Source: JBASEY01 sp964404285
GTDB taxonomy: Bacteria; CSSED10-310
Reading direction: 5' to 3'
Length of the DNA stretch: 64,000 nt
NCBI GenBank assembly: GCA_964404285.1
Contig: CAYOJK010000004.1
Coordinates: forward strand, 1-64,000
A program made the position numbers and the translations under genes. The notes below the pieces were generated by a model. It ran no database searches. It was not told the origin of the DNA and was given only the letters and a program-made list of their open reading frames with translations. Below are positions 52,996 to 62,066 of this stretch, in pieces (position 1 is the stretch's first letter; every line of letters starts with the position of its first letter).

Positions 52996-54102
52996 TCATA
53001 TGGATTCTAAATGATGGTCAGCAAGCATACGAGCCACTATCCGGCTCCCTTTGACGGTCAAATGATGGGGATCAAAGAATATTTCCTGGCGATGTGTCTT
53101 GTGAAATGATCGGATTCTGATCAAAGCAGAATAATCTTTAAGGAAAAAGGCGGGAAGAGGTGCTTTTTTTGCAAATAAAGATTCCTTCCAATGTGTGCTC
53201 TTACTTTTATTGTTCAAGGAATCGATCATCGGGACCACATCGAAGAACTCGATTTCATTCTCTCTCAGTAGATTTATAAAATAATGATAAAAAATCTGGT
53301 GATCCGCTGAAAACTCAAAAGACGGAAGCATCAGCCAGGTCAGCTTGATATCATGCGTCCTGCAGAATTCAGCTATCTGACTGATCGGAATATCCACGCA
53401 TGTCCGGCGACATAATTCCTTCATCTGCCAATCAGTGGAATAATTCACCCGATCCAAGACCCTATGATCCCTGTCTTCGACTATCTCGATGAGACGATCC
53501 ATGATCTCATTCTCAGATTCTTTCATTCCTTTGTTTCGAAAATTGTTAAGATACTCGACATGTATCTTTCTAAGGTTATCGAACGGATCCTCCGTAGGAA
53601 GAAGATCATTGTAGCACCAATTGATGACAACTTCGTCAGGGTCCAGATCAACAATAATGGTCGATAAATAAAGCCATTCTTGCAAAGTGGAATATCCAAC
53701 TACTCCCGCATTGATTATCTCGTATTCATCTCCCAAAAACTGAGATACCATTCCGGGGATTGTCTCTCTTTGCTGGACTCCAACCCCCCACATGACGGAA
53801 TCTCCCATATAAACAATCCGTTTTCGGGTATCACGAGCCATCCGGGTATCAAATCCATTCCATCTGAAGCCAAGGTTATCAGTCCGAACAGGAATAATTC
53901 CATGAGCATATCCATTGAAATTCGGTTTATTGACGTATCCGATTTGATCCTCTGGACTCCACATCCCTATTGCATTTTCCCATAAGAAGGATGGATCTCT
54001 GATTACTACAGTCGAATGGATATGAAGGATGATTGCAATCAATATAAAAGCGAATAGCACCCCGATTACAATCGAAAAAAATTTAAAAACAACCCTTTCC
54101 AT
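52996..54102 (-). CDS. Membrane-anchored SGNH/GDSL hydrolase
   Basis: 368 aa from ATG 54102 with AGGGTG ahead. A single transmembrane anchor (about 8-28) places the enzyme in the periplasm. Block I is VYMGDSVMWGVG (Ser102), block II NAGVVGYST, block III NWCYNDLLP, and block V DPHHLTVKGS (Asp and His of the triad). The family cleaves esters, such as acetyl groups on polysaccharide or peptidoglycan. It stands alone between two non-coding stretches, so the substrate is not indicated. Confidence 0.8.
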   Translation of the reverse strand: MERVVFKFFSIVIGVLFAFILIAIILHIHSTVVIRDPSFLWENAIGMWSPEDQIGYVNKPNFNGYAHGIIPVRTDNLGFRWNGFDTRMARDTRKRIVYMGDSVMWGVGVQQRETIPGMVSQFLGDEYEIINAGVVGYSTLQEWLYLSTIIVDLDPDEVVINWCYNDLLPTEDPFDNLRKIHVEYLNNFRNKGMKESENEIMDRLIEIVEDRDHRVLDRVNYSTDWQMKELCRRTCVDIPISQIAEFCRTHDIKLTWLMLPSFEFSADHQIFYHYFINLLRENEIEFFDVVPMIDSLNNKSKSTHWKESLFAKKAPLPAFFLKDYSALIRIRSFHKTHRQEIFFDPHHLTVKGSRIVARMLADHHLESI

Positions 54103-54577
54103 AAAAAACACCCTGATTGTTGACTAAAACACCCATCAGGTGTTACCTATGTTGCCTCCAGTTTAAACAATTCAATAGTGTGATACCAGTGTATAAACCT
54201 TAGATATTTTGCTTGGGCTCGATATGACAACCACCTTGCGGTTCGAATGCCTCAAAGCCGACTATGAATCTTGTTTATACTGGCTAATATTGTCCGTCCT
54301 TTGGAAGCAGATTTGATCATCGCAGTTTCCTGTGGAATTTCATCGTTAACAATTAAGCAAAAAATTCTTTTCCAAGCTAGTTTCGCCGATCTAACCTTCT
54401 AAACACTGTGTCCACTATGAATGAGGAAGAAAAGAGCCATCCTAATACTAAAATGGCTATTTGAAAGTTATCGTAATTAAAGGCTTCGCCTCTTTTATTT
54501 TTTTAACATTCAGGTTAAGAGCCTTCATTATCGTATTTGGGCACCGAGAAGAACAAAAATATTGTTCAAAATAGATA
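54103..54577. other. Non-coding stretch, terminator-like hairpin only
   Basis: 475 bases without a gene. AGGC-TTC-GCCT (54481-54491), then a T-rich run to 54504, resembles a weak rho-independent terminator on the plus strand, but no plus-strand gene lies upstream for it. An inverted repeat AGCCAT/ATGGCT occurs near 54435-54460. Nothing else is supported. Confidence 0.35.
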
Positions 54578-54607
54578 TTGTAAACCGATATGTAAAAATG
54601 CTATACT
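54578..54607 (+). promoter_or_regulatory. Promoter of the FHA gene
   Basis: TTGTAA (54578-54583), 18-base spacer, and TGC-TATACT (-10 at 54602-54607), an extended -10. It leaves about 30 bases to ATG 54644. Confidence 0.5.
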
Positions 54608-54643
54608 TCCCAGAGATGTAACTTAATTTTATGAGACTTTATT

Positions 54644-55219
54644 ATGATTCAATTTAATTGCCCTGCATGTAAAAAATTGTATGTTTTCAGCGCTCTTCCT
54701 ATTCCTGAAGAAGGAGCTGAGTTTTTATGTGCCCGTTGTGAGTCTCGATGTCTACTAACATTAAAAAACGGAAACATAAAAGTTAAATTGATTTCTGTCA
54801 CAGAATCGGAAGACACACCGGATACTCAACAGGTTTTTGATTCTTTTCGACCTGATGAAGACGAAAGTTTCACACCTGAAGAGCTTGAACATCGTTTGAG
54901 AAGTCTTGTCAAAGAACTTCCCGTCGGCATCGATTATTTAATCGGTGTCACAGAGGGTGAAGATCAAGGAGTGATGGTTCCGGTTCTTAACGCCGAAATT
55001 TCAATTGGCAAGACTGGATGTGACATTAATTTGAGCGACACGAGTATATCCCGAGAACATTGTAGGATCGAATTTTATGGTCATGAAATGATTGTGGTCC
55101 GGGATCTCGACAGCAATTGGGGAACCTTTCGTAATGGGTCTAGGATAGTTCTTAGCGTCATTCGTCCCGGGGATCACTTACAAGTCGGTAAGACAACGCT
55201 AACTATTATCCAAAGGTAG
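54644..55219 (+). CDS. Zinc-ribbon and FHA-domain protein
   Basis: 191 aa. Residues 6-36 are a zinc ribbon (CPAC and CARCESRC). Residues about 105-190 are a forkhead-associated domain that binds phosphothreonine, with the core SIGKTGCDINLSD, then ISREHCRI and NWGTFRNGS. A link rich in Glu/Asp/Pro joins them. With two Ser/Thr kinases in the window (25621 and 59679), it is a plausible phospho-reader for one of them. It converges on the ferredoxin gene with about ten bases between. Confidence 0.88.
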   Translation: MIQFNCPACKKLYVFSALPIPEEGAEFLCARCESRCLLTLKNGNIKVKLISVTESEDTPDTQQVFDSFRPDEDESFTPEELEHRLRSLVKELPVGIDYLIGVTEGEDQGVMVPVLNAEISIGKTGCDINLSDTSISREHCRIEFYGHEMIVVRDLDSNWGTFRNGSRIVLSVIRPGDHLQVGKTTLTIIQR

Positions 55220-55229
55220 CGAATCGAAT

Positions 55230-55640
55230 CTATTTTTCCTGAAATAAAGGCTGGCAAGCATGGACAGGGCAGACACCAGCACATTTTTTGCACGCGATGC
55301 ATTTTTCAGGACTGATCTCGAATAAATCCCCTTCTGTGATAGCGCCGGTAGGACACACTCCAACACACGTTCCACATGCAATACAATCAGAATTTATAGT
55401 ATATGGATATCGATCACGCGGTATTCGATCATGATTTTGTAAAATAATTACATGAAGCTCAGCCAGTTTTCTATTCAGAGTCGCCTGCTTCATTCGGGCA
55501 TTTCGACGCAGTTCGAACAACGATGTTCGAATTTCATCGATATCCTCATCACATCTGCGCGAAGAAGCACGATTCATCAAGGCCATAATCAAAGCCGTAA
55601 TTAATAAAACCCATAAAATAATCTGCATAGCGACCAACAT
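55230..55640 (-). CDS. Membrane-anchored 2[4Fe-4S] ferredoxin-like protein
   Basis: 136 aa with an N-terminal helix (about 5-24), a basic coiled segment and a C-terminal bacterial-ferredoxin domain. Two cluster motifs are CIACGTCVGVCP and CIACKKCAGVCP. It is expected to carry electrons at the membrane. GGAGG sits nine bases before ATG 55640. No redox partner gene is adjacent. Confidence 0.85.
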   Translation of the reverse strand: MLVAMQIILWVLLITALIMALMNRASSRRCDEDIDEIRTSLFELRRNARMKQATLNRKLAELHVIILQNHDRIPRDRYPYTINSDCIACGTCVGVCPTGAITEGDLFEISPEKCIACKKCAGVCPVHACQPLFQEK

Positions 55641-55777
55641 GTCATTATTCCTCCAGCAAACAGAGCAAGGGTAAAGAATCTTTATGTCAGCGTCAAGTTG
55701 TTTTATGAGACAATATCATACAGAATACAGCTTCGAGACGGCTTTTCGATTTGGAGTATGCTCAGGTGAACAAAATC

Positions 55778-57478
55778 ATGTTGCGATATTATTTTCTCGG
55801 TGGTCTTCTACTGGGTATCTTACGTGGTTTGACAGAAATTATTAGATTGCATTCATCTTACCCACTCAACACTGGTTTGCTGTCATTAAGTTTGCAAATA
55901 ATTCCTCTTTACGGACTGACTATCGGTATTCTTGGTTTAGCGCCTGCTTTAGCCATTCAATATCTGTTTAAAAAAAGAAATAATATTCGTTCATTGCTTC
56001 CTATCGCTTGGTTATCTGTTCTTATCGGTCTAGACATATGGGGATTTTGGACACCTCTACCTGAAACATGCCGTCACACCTTTGGAATGCCACCTCAATT
56101 TTCAGTCGGAAAAGAAGCCTCCGATCTTCTGATATTTACCCTTGATACCTGTCGTGCCGATTATTTAGGAGTTTACGGAAACAATTTTGTGCGTACCCCC
56201 ACTCTGGATCGACTTGCTCGAACAGGGTCAATCGTGATCGACACTATAGCACCGATACCGATTACCACATCGAGTCATGCAACGATTTTTACCGGCCAAG
56301 ATCCATCCGAACACGGCAGTCGATTCAACGCCGTTCCCATTAATGCCGACTCTTCAACTATGGCAGAAATTTTCCGTAATCATGGGTATCGAACAGGAGC
56401 CTTTGTCAGCGCATTTCCTGTTGTTCATGAAGTGTCGGGGTTAGCCCGAGGGTTTGACATCTATGATCAACTTTTAACACCCTCCCACTTCCATCCTCTT
56501 CTCTATCGCTCTTCGATTATGAGAGGGTTCACTCGATACGGACCATTCAGACCTGCAGAACGCAAATGGTTTCGTATGCTTCCCCCCATTCAAAAATGGT
56601 GGTCGAACAATACTGAGCAGCCTCAATTTACATGGGTCCATTTCTACGATCCACACTTCCCATACGAACCCGGTTTTCCTTTCGATACAATGTATTTAAC
56701 ACATCCCCCGCAATTCAAACAAAATGTTTTCGATATTGCAGAAATCAATCGCACAGGCATACCGCCAAATCCGGAGAAAATCGATGAGTTCAAACGATTA
56801 TATGCCGGTGAAATCACAGCGGTTGATCATGCTGTCGGACATTTAATTCGGGCGCTTTATCAACAACAACGTTTGACTAAAACAGCTATCGTTATCACCG
56901 CTGATCATGGTGAAAGTTTAGATGAGCATGATTATTATTTTGCTCATGGCAACAATCTACATGACCCATCTATTCGGGTGCCGCTGATTTTCTCTTTTCC
57001 TGATCGACTGGCCCCAAACCATATTGTATCCGGTCAAATTAAATTGGCATCTCTCGCTGAGATTATTTATACCCTGTTGAATATATCCGGATCACAAAAT
57101 ACTCCCTCAAGATATATTGACGTTTCGGAGAAAGGATCCCTTGTTGTTGCATGTGACAATTATGCATTTTGCGAAACTGGTGTGGGTGTTTTTACAGCTG
57201 TTCACGAACCTTCACGTGAGAGCATACGAAGAAAGCATCGAGCGGTACGATCATCGGAGAGAAAAGTGATTGTGGCGCCTGAAAACCATCAATTTCGATA
57301 TAATATAGCGATTGATCCGTCTGAATCTGTCTCCTATCCGACAGACCAGACTTTTTTGGCTATGACACAAATTCTGGCAGATTATGTTCTAGAATCAGAT
57401 GCTCTGACGTCATTTGAGCCTGTTCTTCCAGATGAACACGTATTACGTCAACTCAAATCACTTGGTTATATGGAATAA
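55778..57478 (+). CDS. Sulfatase-fold membrane enzyme with Thr site (LtaS/YejM-like)
   Basis: 566 aa from ATG 55778 (AGGTGA ahead); a GTG at 55766 is an alternative. About four transmembrane helices (to about residue 90) precede a periplasmic alkaline-phosphatase-superfamily domain. Metal-site motifs are LDTCRADYLGVYG and ITADHGESLDEHDYY. At the sulfatase signature it has T-T-S-S-H, again Thr for Cys/Ser. It resembles LtaS/YejM-type phosphoglycerol or phosphoethanolamine enzymes. Like the lipoprotein at 7085 it has HGSR-x-NA and ends with LxxLGYxE. It is two bases ahead of the radical SAM gene, so it is probably in an operon. Confidence 0.83.
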   Translation: MLRYYFLGGLLLGILRGLTEIIRLHSSYPLNTGLLSLSLQIIPLYGLTIGILGLAPALAIQYLFKKRNNIRSLLPIAWLSVLIGLDIWGFWTPLPETCRHTFGMPPQFSVGKEASDLLIFTLDTCRADYLGVYGNNFVRTPTLDRLARTGSIVIDTIAPIPITTSSHATIFTGQDPSEHGSRFNAVPINADSSTMAEIFRNHGYRTGAFVSAFPVVHEVSGLARGFDIYDQLLTPSHFHPLLYRSSIMRGFTRYGPFRPAERKWFRMLPPIQKWWSNNTEQPQFTWVHFYDPHFPYEPGFPFDTMYLTHPPQFKQNVFDIAEINRTGIPPNPEKIDEFKRLYAGEITAVDHAVGHLIRALYQQQRLTKTAIVITADHGESLDEHDYYFAHGNNLHDPSIRVPLIFSFPDRLAPNHIVSGQIKLASLAEIIYTLLNISGSQNTPSRYIDVSEKGSLVVACDNYAFCETGVGVFTAVHEPSRESIRRKHRAVRSSERKVIVAPENHQFRYNIAIDPSESVSYPTDQTFLAMTQILADYVLESDALTSFEPVLPDEHVLRQLKSLGYME

Positions 57479-57480
57479 TT

Positions 57481-58842
57481 ATGAAAACATTGCTTATCAA
57501 ACCCAGTTGGTCATATCCGGCGGATCCCGGTGATTCAACTTACAATCGAAATTGGCCACCTTTATCTTTATTGACAATCGCTTCCCTATTACGTGAAAAG
57601 AACCTTCCTGTTGAGCTGATCGATGCCGGCGCAGAAAAACTGACGCTTAAGGAAATCGCTGATCGGGCTGGTTCTGTTGACCAGGTTTTTATTACCTCTG
57701 CCAGTCTGGATCGATGGCAATGTCCAAATCTTAATCTGATGCCATTCTTAAAGACTGTTTCAGAAATAAAAAAGGTGTGTCCTCGAATTTTTATCATGGG
57801 AACTCATGGCTCTGTTCGGCCAAAAGAAATTCTTGACATGACCGAGCCCACGGCAGTTATTCGAAATGAACCGGAAATGACTGTACTGGATATATGCTCC
57901 GGTAAACCTCTGGATCAAATTGCCGGCATTTCTTATTTGCGAAATGGTGAGTTGATAAACCAGCCGGACAGAGAACCGATTGACATGACGAACTTGCCTA
58001 TTCCTGCGTATGATTTGATTGATATTTCCAGATACCAATACGAGGTTTTAGGCGATAAGTTTGCGCTTCTGGAAGCGTCCCGAGGATGCCCTTTTGACTG
58101 CATGTTTTGTGTGAAAAGTATGTACGGATCTGGTTATCGTACAAAACAAATACCCCAGTTTCTAGCAGAAATCGATTATATTATTGATGTTGTCGGTGCA
58201 CGTACGGCATATTTCATAGATTTAGAGTTCACCGTCAACCGTCAAATGGCTGAAGCCGTCAGTCATCATTTGATTGAACGGGGAACCCCCCTTCAATGGT
58301 GTGTTCAAACGCGGGCGGATTCTGTTGATCTACCTCTTTTAAAGCTGATGCGCCAGGCTGGATGCCGGATTGTTCATTATGGTGTTGAAACCGGATCGGA
58401 AAAAACACGACGAAAGTTAAATAAAGGAATCACATTCGAGCAGGTTGAACAGGGTTTGAAGCTATCAAGAGAAGCCGGATTACAGACTGTGTGTTTTTTT
58501 ATGTTTGGTCTCCCAGAAGAAACACCTGCCGATATGGAGGAAACGATACGTTTTGCGAAAAAGTTGAACCCAACTTATGCCAGCTTTCATATTGCTTTGC
58601 CTTATCCAGGAACATTGTTCCACACATTGGTTGCAGATAACGTCGAAGGCAATTTGTTCCCCAAAGCATACACCGGGATTGTTCCTTACCAGACCCTGGA
58701 AACAATAACGATGAGAGCATTTCGGTCTTTTTACATGAGACCTCGTTATATTGCCGGTCGCCTTAAAGATAGAGATTTTCGAACTTTTTATCATCAAGCA
58801 CGTTTCTTCTTCTCTTATTTGAAGCACCGTTTGATGAGTTGA
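57481..58842 (+). CDS. B12-binding-type radical SAM protein
   Basis: 453 aa. N-terminal cobalamin-type domain (about 30-130), then a radical SAM barrel with C203-x3-C207-x2-C210 (RGCPFDCMFC). Motifs FGLPEETPADMEE and MRQAGCRIVHYGVETGSE match BchE/HpnJ-type class B enzymes. It follows the LtaS-like gene after two bases and shares its start region with the methyltransferase gene downstream. That makes a lipid-head-group or glycan modification unit likely, with substrate unknown. Lacks DxHxxG. Confidence 0.87.
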   Translation: MKTLLIKPSWSYPADPGDSTYNRNWPPLSLLTIASLLREKNLPVELIDAGAEKLTLKEIADRAGSVDQVFITSASLDRWQCPNLNLMPFLKTVSEIKKVCPRIFIMGTHGSVRPKEILDMTEPTAVIRNEPEMTVLDICSGKPLDQIAGISYLRNGELINQPDREPIDMTNLPIPAYDLIDISRYQYEVLGDKFALLEASRGCPFDCMFCVKSMYGSGYRTKQIPQFLAEIDYIIDVVGARTAYFIDLEFTVNRQMAEAVSHHLIERGTPLQWCVQTRADSVDLPLLKLMRQAGCRIVHYGVETGSEKTRRKLNKGITFEQVEQGLKLSREAGLQTVCFFMFGLPEETPADMEETIRFAKKLNPTYASFHIALPYPGTLFHTLVADNVEGNLFPKAYTGIVPYQTLETITMRAFRSFYMRPRYIAGRLKDRDFRTFYHQARFFFSYLKHRLMS

Positions 58843-58859
58843 TGTGCAAGGAAAATTGT

Positions 58860-59534
58860 ATGTCCAATGATCAAAAATATTTTGAAACACGCCTGAGCTT
58901 CGAACCGAAACGGGATGCGATTTGGGCGGTCATAACAAAATATCTACAACGTTTTATACCACCTGACGCAGTAATCTTAGAACTTGGAGCAGGTTATTGC
59001 TCATTTATAAACCATGTGGAAGCCAAAGAAAAACATGCTTTAGACAAATCGGAAATAATAAAAGACTATGCTGACAAATCTGTGAAGACTCACATACAAG
59101 ATTGTAGTCAATTGAATAATTTCAAAACAGCTTCATTTGACGTCGTCTTTTCGAGCTTTCTGTTTGAACATCTTACCCGCCCCGGCCTGGACAGCGTGTT
59201 ATCTCAAATACGTCGTATCTTGAAAAAAGATGGCGTATTGATCACACTCCTTCCGAATTTCAAATATATCGCAAGACATTATTTCGATGATTATACCCAC
59301 CAACAGATTTTTTCTCATATCAGCTTTGCTGATTATTTGGTTTCAAGAGGTTTTATCGTACAACATGTCCAAGGCCGCTTTTTACCGTTTTCATTCAAGT
59401 CCAGACTTCCTCAAATACCTTTCCTGACCCGCTTTTATCTGTTTTCTCCATTCAAACCTTTGGCAGGAAACATGCTGGTTGTCGCTACCAATCCTAAGAC
59501 AATCGTTGACGAAAATAATGCCCTAACAGATTAA
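58860..59534 (+). CDS. SAM-dependent methyltransferase
   Basis: 224 aa. ATG 58860 with AAGGA ahead is preferred; ATG 58842, overlapping the previous stop, is also in frame. Motif I ILELGAGYCSF, the acidic end of beta-2 (ALDKSE), motif II SFDVVFSSFLFEHL and motif III LKKDGVLITLLP are all typical of class I methyltransferases of the Methyltransf_11/23 type. The target is unknown; context points to a surface glycan or lipid. It closes the operon begun by the LtaS-like gene. Confidence 0.9.
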   Translation: MSNDQKYFETRLSFEPKRDAIWAVITKYLQRFIPPDAVILELGAGYCSFINHVEAKEKHALDKSEIIKDYADKSVKTHIQDCSQLNNFKTASFDVVFSSFLFEHLTRPGLDSVLSQIRRILKKDGVLITLLPNFKYIARHYFDDYTHQQIFSHISFADYLVSRGFIVQHVQGRFLPFSFKSRLPQIPFLTRFYLFSPFKPLAGNMLVVATNPKTIVDENNALTD

Positions 59535-59678
59535 ATTGGAACGAAAATTACTAAAGTTTTTGTTCAAAAAAACAAGTTGTTCTACAGAACACATCTGATT
59601 CTAATAAAAGCTCAACAAAATTGTTTATTATCCGGTTTTATAAAATCGCGCCAACTCAAAAATCGGATAGAAACCTGC

Positions 59679-61892
59679 TTACTTTACCGAAAAATCGGCA
59701 AGAACCTCCTGAACATTCTTATATCTTTGGGCAGGATCTCTCAGCATCATTTTTACAACGACATCATTCATCCAGCCAGGCACGTCAGGAACAACCGATG
59801 ATGGCGGGTCTGGATCAGTATTGAGTTGATCTTGTAAGATTAAATCCATTGAATCATTTTGAAACGGCATTGTTCCCGTGATCATTTCGTATAGTGTAAC
59901 TCCTAGGGAATATATATCGGAGGCAGGGGTCGCTGGTTCTCCAGTAATTTGTTCCGGCGAAATATATCCGGGAGTTCCATAAACTGGTTGATCTATTGAA
60001 TGTGATGACATTGTTCTAGCGATACCAAAATCGACCAAGGTAGCATGGCCTTTAAAATCAACAAAAATATTCTGAGGTTTTACATCAGAATGGATCAAGC
60101 TACGTCCGTGGCTGTGCGCCAACCCAGAAAGTATTTGCCTGGCAATATGTTCAACCTGTTCATTTTCCATCTTTCCATGCATGTTAATAATATCTTTGAC
60201 TTCTTCACCTTCTAGATATTCCATGGATAAAAACCAAAGATTTCCCATTCTGTTCAGGTCATATATTTTAATAATATTCGGATGAGACAACATGCGGGCA
60301 AGGGTGACTTCACGTTTGAACATTTCAATGAAGTCAGGATCATAACTCAGTTTTGGTCGCAAAATTTTCAATGCAACCGCAAGGTTGAGTTCTCTATCGG
60401 CAGCACGATAGACGACACCCATTCCACCTTTGCCTAAAAGTTCAAGCAATTCATAACGACCTAAGATCAAACTGCCAATAGGTAATTCCCCTACAATGGT
60501 ATCGCTTATTTTTGCTGATACGGTTTCCTGCATAGCTGCACACCAATTAAGATGTTTTAAAGCATTTTTATAGTTTTTATTGTAATCGACTATTTTTTGG
60601 TACGTTTTAAGCGCCTCTTTTATTTCTCCTGCTTCTTGAAGAGCTTTGGCATATTCGTAGTGGATATCGATATTTTCCGATGAAATCGTTTGCGCCAGTA
60701 TGTCGCCAACCAGATTTTGACCGGACTCGATATCCTGTTGTCTGAAATGTGCAATCGCGGCCATTCGGTTTTTTTTATGTTGCGATGAATGGTCTTCGGG
60801 TAAACGCGAGAGTACCCTGAGTGCATCATCAGGTTTTCCGGTATCCAACAATAGCCGTGCAGCTTCTAAAAAATCATTATTTTTAACATGGAATTCTATT
60901 GCAAGGTCAATTTTTCCCAATTGTTCATATAACTTTGCGGCAGTAGCGAAATCATCAGCTAATCGATACATTTCTGCTGATTTGGGTATATCGTCGGCTT
61001 TAAAATATGTCTCTGCTGCTAACAGATAAGCCTGTGATTTCTCATAATTTTGTGCAGCCTGGACGAAATCACCAGCCTGCTCAAAATATTCCGCAGCTTT
61101 GGCATAATCTTGTTGTTGCAGAGCTAATTGTGATGCAGCAGCTAAATCACCAGTTGACTCCGCTTTTATAGCCATCAATTTCATGGCTTTTTCGTGCATA
61201 TTCAAATTTTGAAGAAGCCTGATTTTAGCATCGATATCATCTGTTTGCTCATAACAATACAATGCTTTTCGAAAATTTCCTACTGATTCGTATAGGGCGC
61301 CAGCTTTATCCCACTCCAGCAAATCTTGATAGATTTGAGCGGCTCTTTCAGGGTTTCTGGCTAATTCCCATGATCTGGCTGCCTTAGCCCACAATGCTCT
61401 GGAGGATTCACTATCGATCATCTGTCCAAACATATCTGATTTTTGCGGAACTTCTTTAGCTGCATTTTCAAAAGCTTCTGCTGCACTTTGCAACATATCA
61501 GACCGAAAATAAAGCTCTGCTGCACGCCTGTAATCATGCTCCTCAGCATACATTCGGGCAGCCTCAGAAAAAACTCCACTTTTCTCAAATAAGGAAGCAG
61601 CTTCTCGATATAATTTCCTACTTTTACACAAAAATGCAGCTCGTAAAAATTCTCCCTGAAGCTTTAAAATATTGATAGCCTTCTGATAATTATTCTGTTT
61701 TAAATACAACTCAACCGCTTCGTCAGCACGCCCGATTTCAATCAGTATTTCAGCCACTCTATCATAGTTTTCTGCGAGTTTGAACAATCTGACAGCTTCA
61801 TTCATTTCATTGATAGAGAAATATATCTCAGCCGCACGATAATAATCGCCCCGTTTTTCAAATTTAATCGCTTTACGCTTGGGGTCTGCCAT
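59679..61892 (-). CDS. TPR-first Ser/Thr protein kinase with non-RD loop
   Basis: 737 aa, ATG 61892 preferred over 61895 because of spacing from AAGGGAG. The N-terminal about 460 residues are a long, regular array of hairpins with the motif Y-x-x-A-A-x-x-(Y/F)-x-x-x-x-(D/N), such as GDYYRAAEIYFSIN and HDYRRAAELYFRSD. The kinase (about 475-735) is at the C-terminus: GKGGMG, Lys in VALKIL, Asp603 and DFGIA. The catalytic loop is HSDVKPQN, not HRDxKPQN. It thus lacks the Arg that often couples to activation-segment phosphorylation. An odd reversed order, described further below. Confidence 0.88.
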   Translation of the reverse strand: MADPKRKAIKFEKRGDYYRAAEIYFSINEMNEAVRLFKLAENYDRVAEILIEIGRADEAVELYLKQNNYQKAINILKLQGEFLRAAFLCKSRKLYREAASLFEKSGVFSEAARMYAEEHDYRRAAELYFRSDMLQSAAEAFENAAKEVPQKSDMFGQMIDSESSRALWAKAARSWELARNPERAAQIYQDLLEWDKAGALYESVGNFRKALYCYEQTDDIDAKIRLLQNLNMHEKAMKLMAIKAESTGDLAAASQLALQQQDYAKAAEYFEQAGDFVQAAQNYEKSQAYLLAAETYFKADDIPKSAEMYRLADDFATAAKLYEQLGKIDLAIEFHVKNNDFLEAARLLLDTGKPDDALRVLSRLPEDHSSQHKKNRMAAIAHFRQQDIESGQNLVGDILAQTISSENIDIHYEYAKALQEAGEIKEALKTYQKIVDYNKNYKNALKHLNWCAAMQETVSAKISDTIVGELPIGSLILGRYELLELLGKGGMGVVYRAADRELNLAVALKILRPKLSYDPDFIEMFKREVTLARMLSHPNIIKIYDLNRMGNLWFLSMEYLEGEEVKDIINMHGKMENEQVEHIARQILSGLAHSHGRSLIHSDVKPQNIFVDFKGHATLVDFGIARTMSSHSIDQPVYGTPGYISPEQITGEPATPASDIYSLGVTLYEMITGTMPFQNDSMDLILQDQLNTDPDPPSSVVPDVPGWMNDVVVKMMLRDPAQRYKNVQEVLADFSVK

Positions 61893-62066
61893 CATTACTC
61901 CCTTGTCAACCTTATCAATTTTACATCGAAGAATGCTTTATGACAACAACGATTGGTCAATCCATATTGAAATGAACTGCTGATTGGTAAAAAAACAAGG
62001 TCGAAAAACGGCTAAAAGCGTTGTGTCAGAAGAATAAAATGATTAGTTTCAAACGCTATTTTCCAC

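Noticed and set aside
54235..54250. GGTTCGAAT resembling a tRNA T-arm
   Set aside because: No matching 5-bp stem, anticodon arm or acceptor stem could be built around it.
54481..54504. Terminator-like hairpin plus T-run
   Set aside because: No plus-strand gene lies upstream; the stem has only four bases, so it is listed only in passing.
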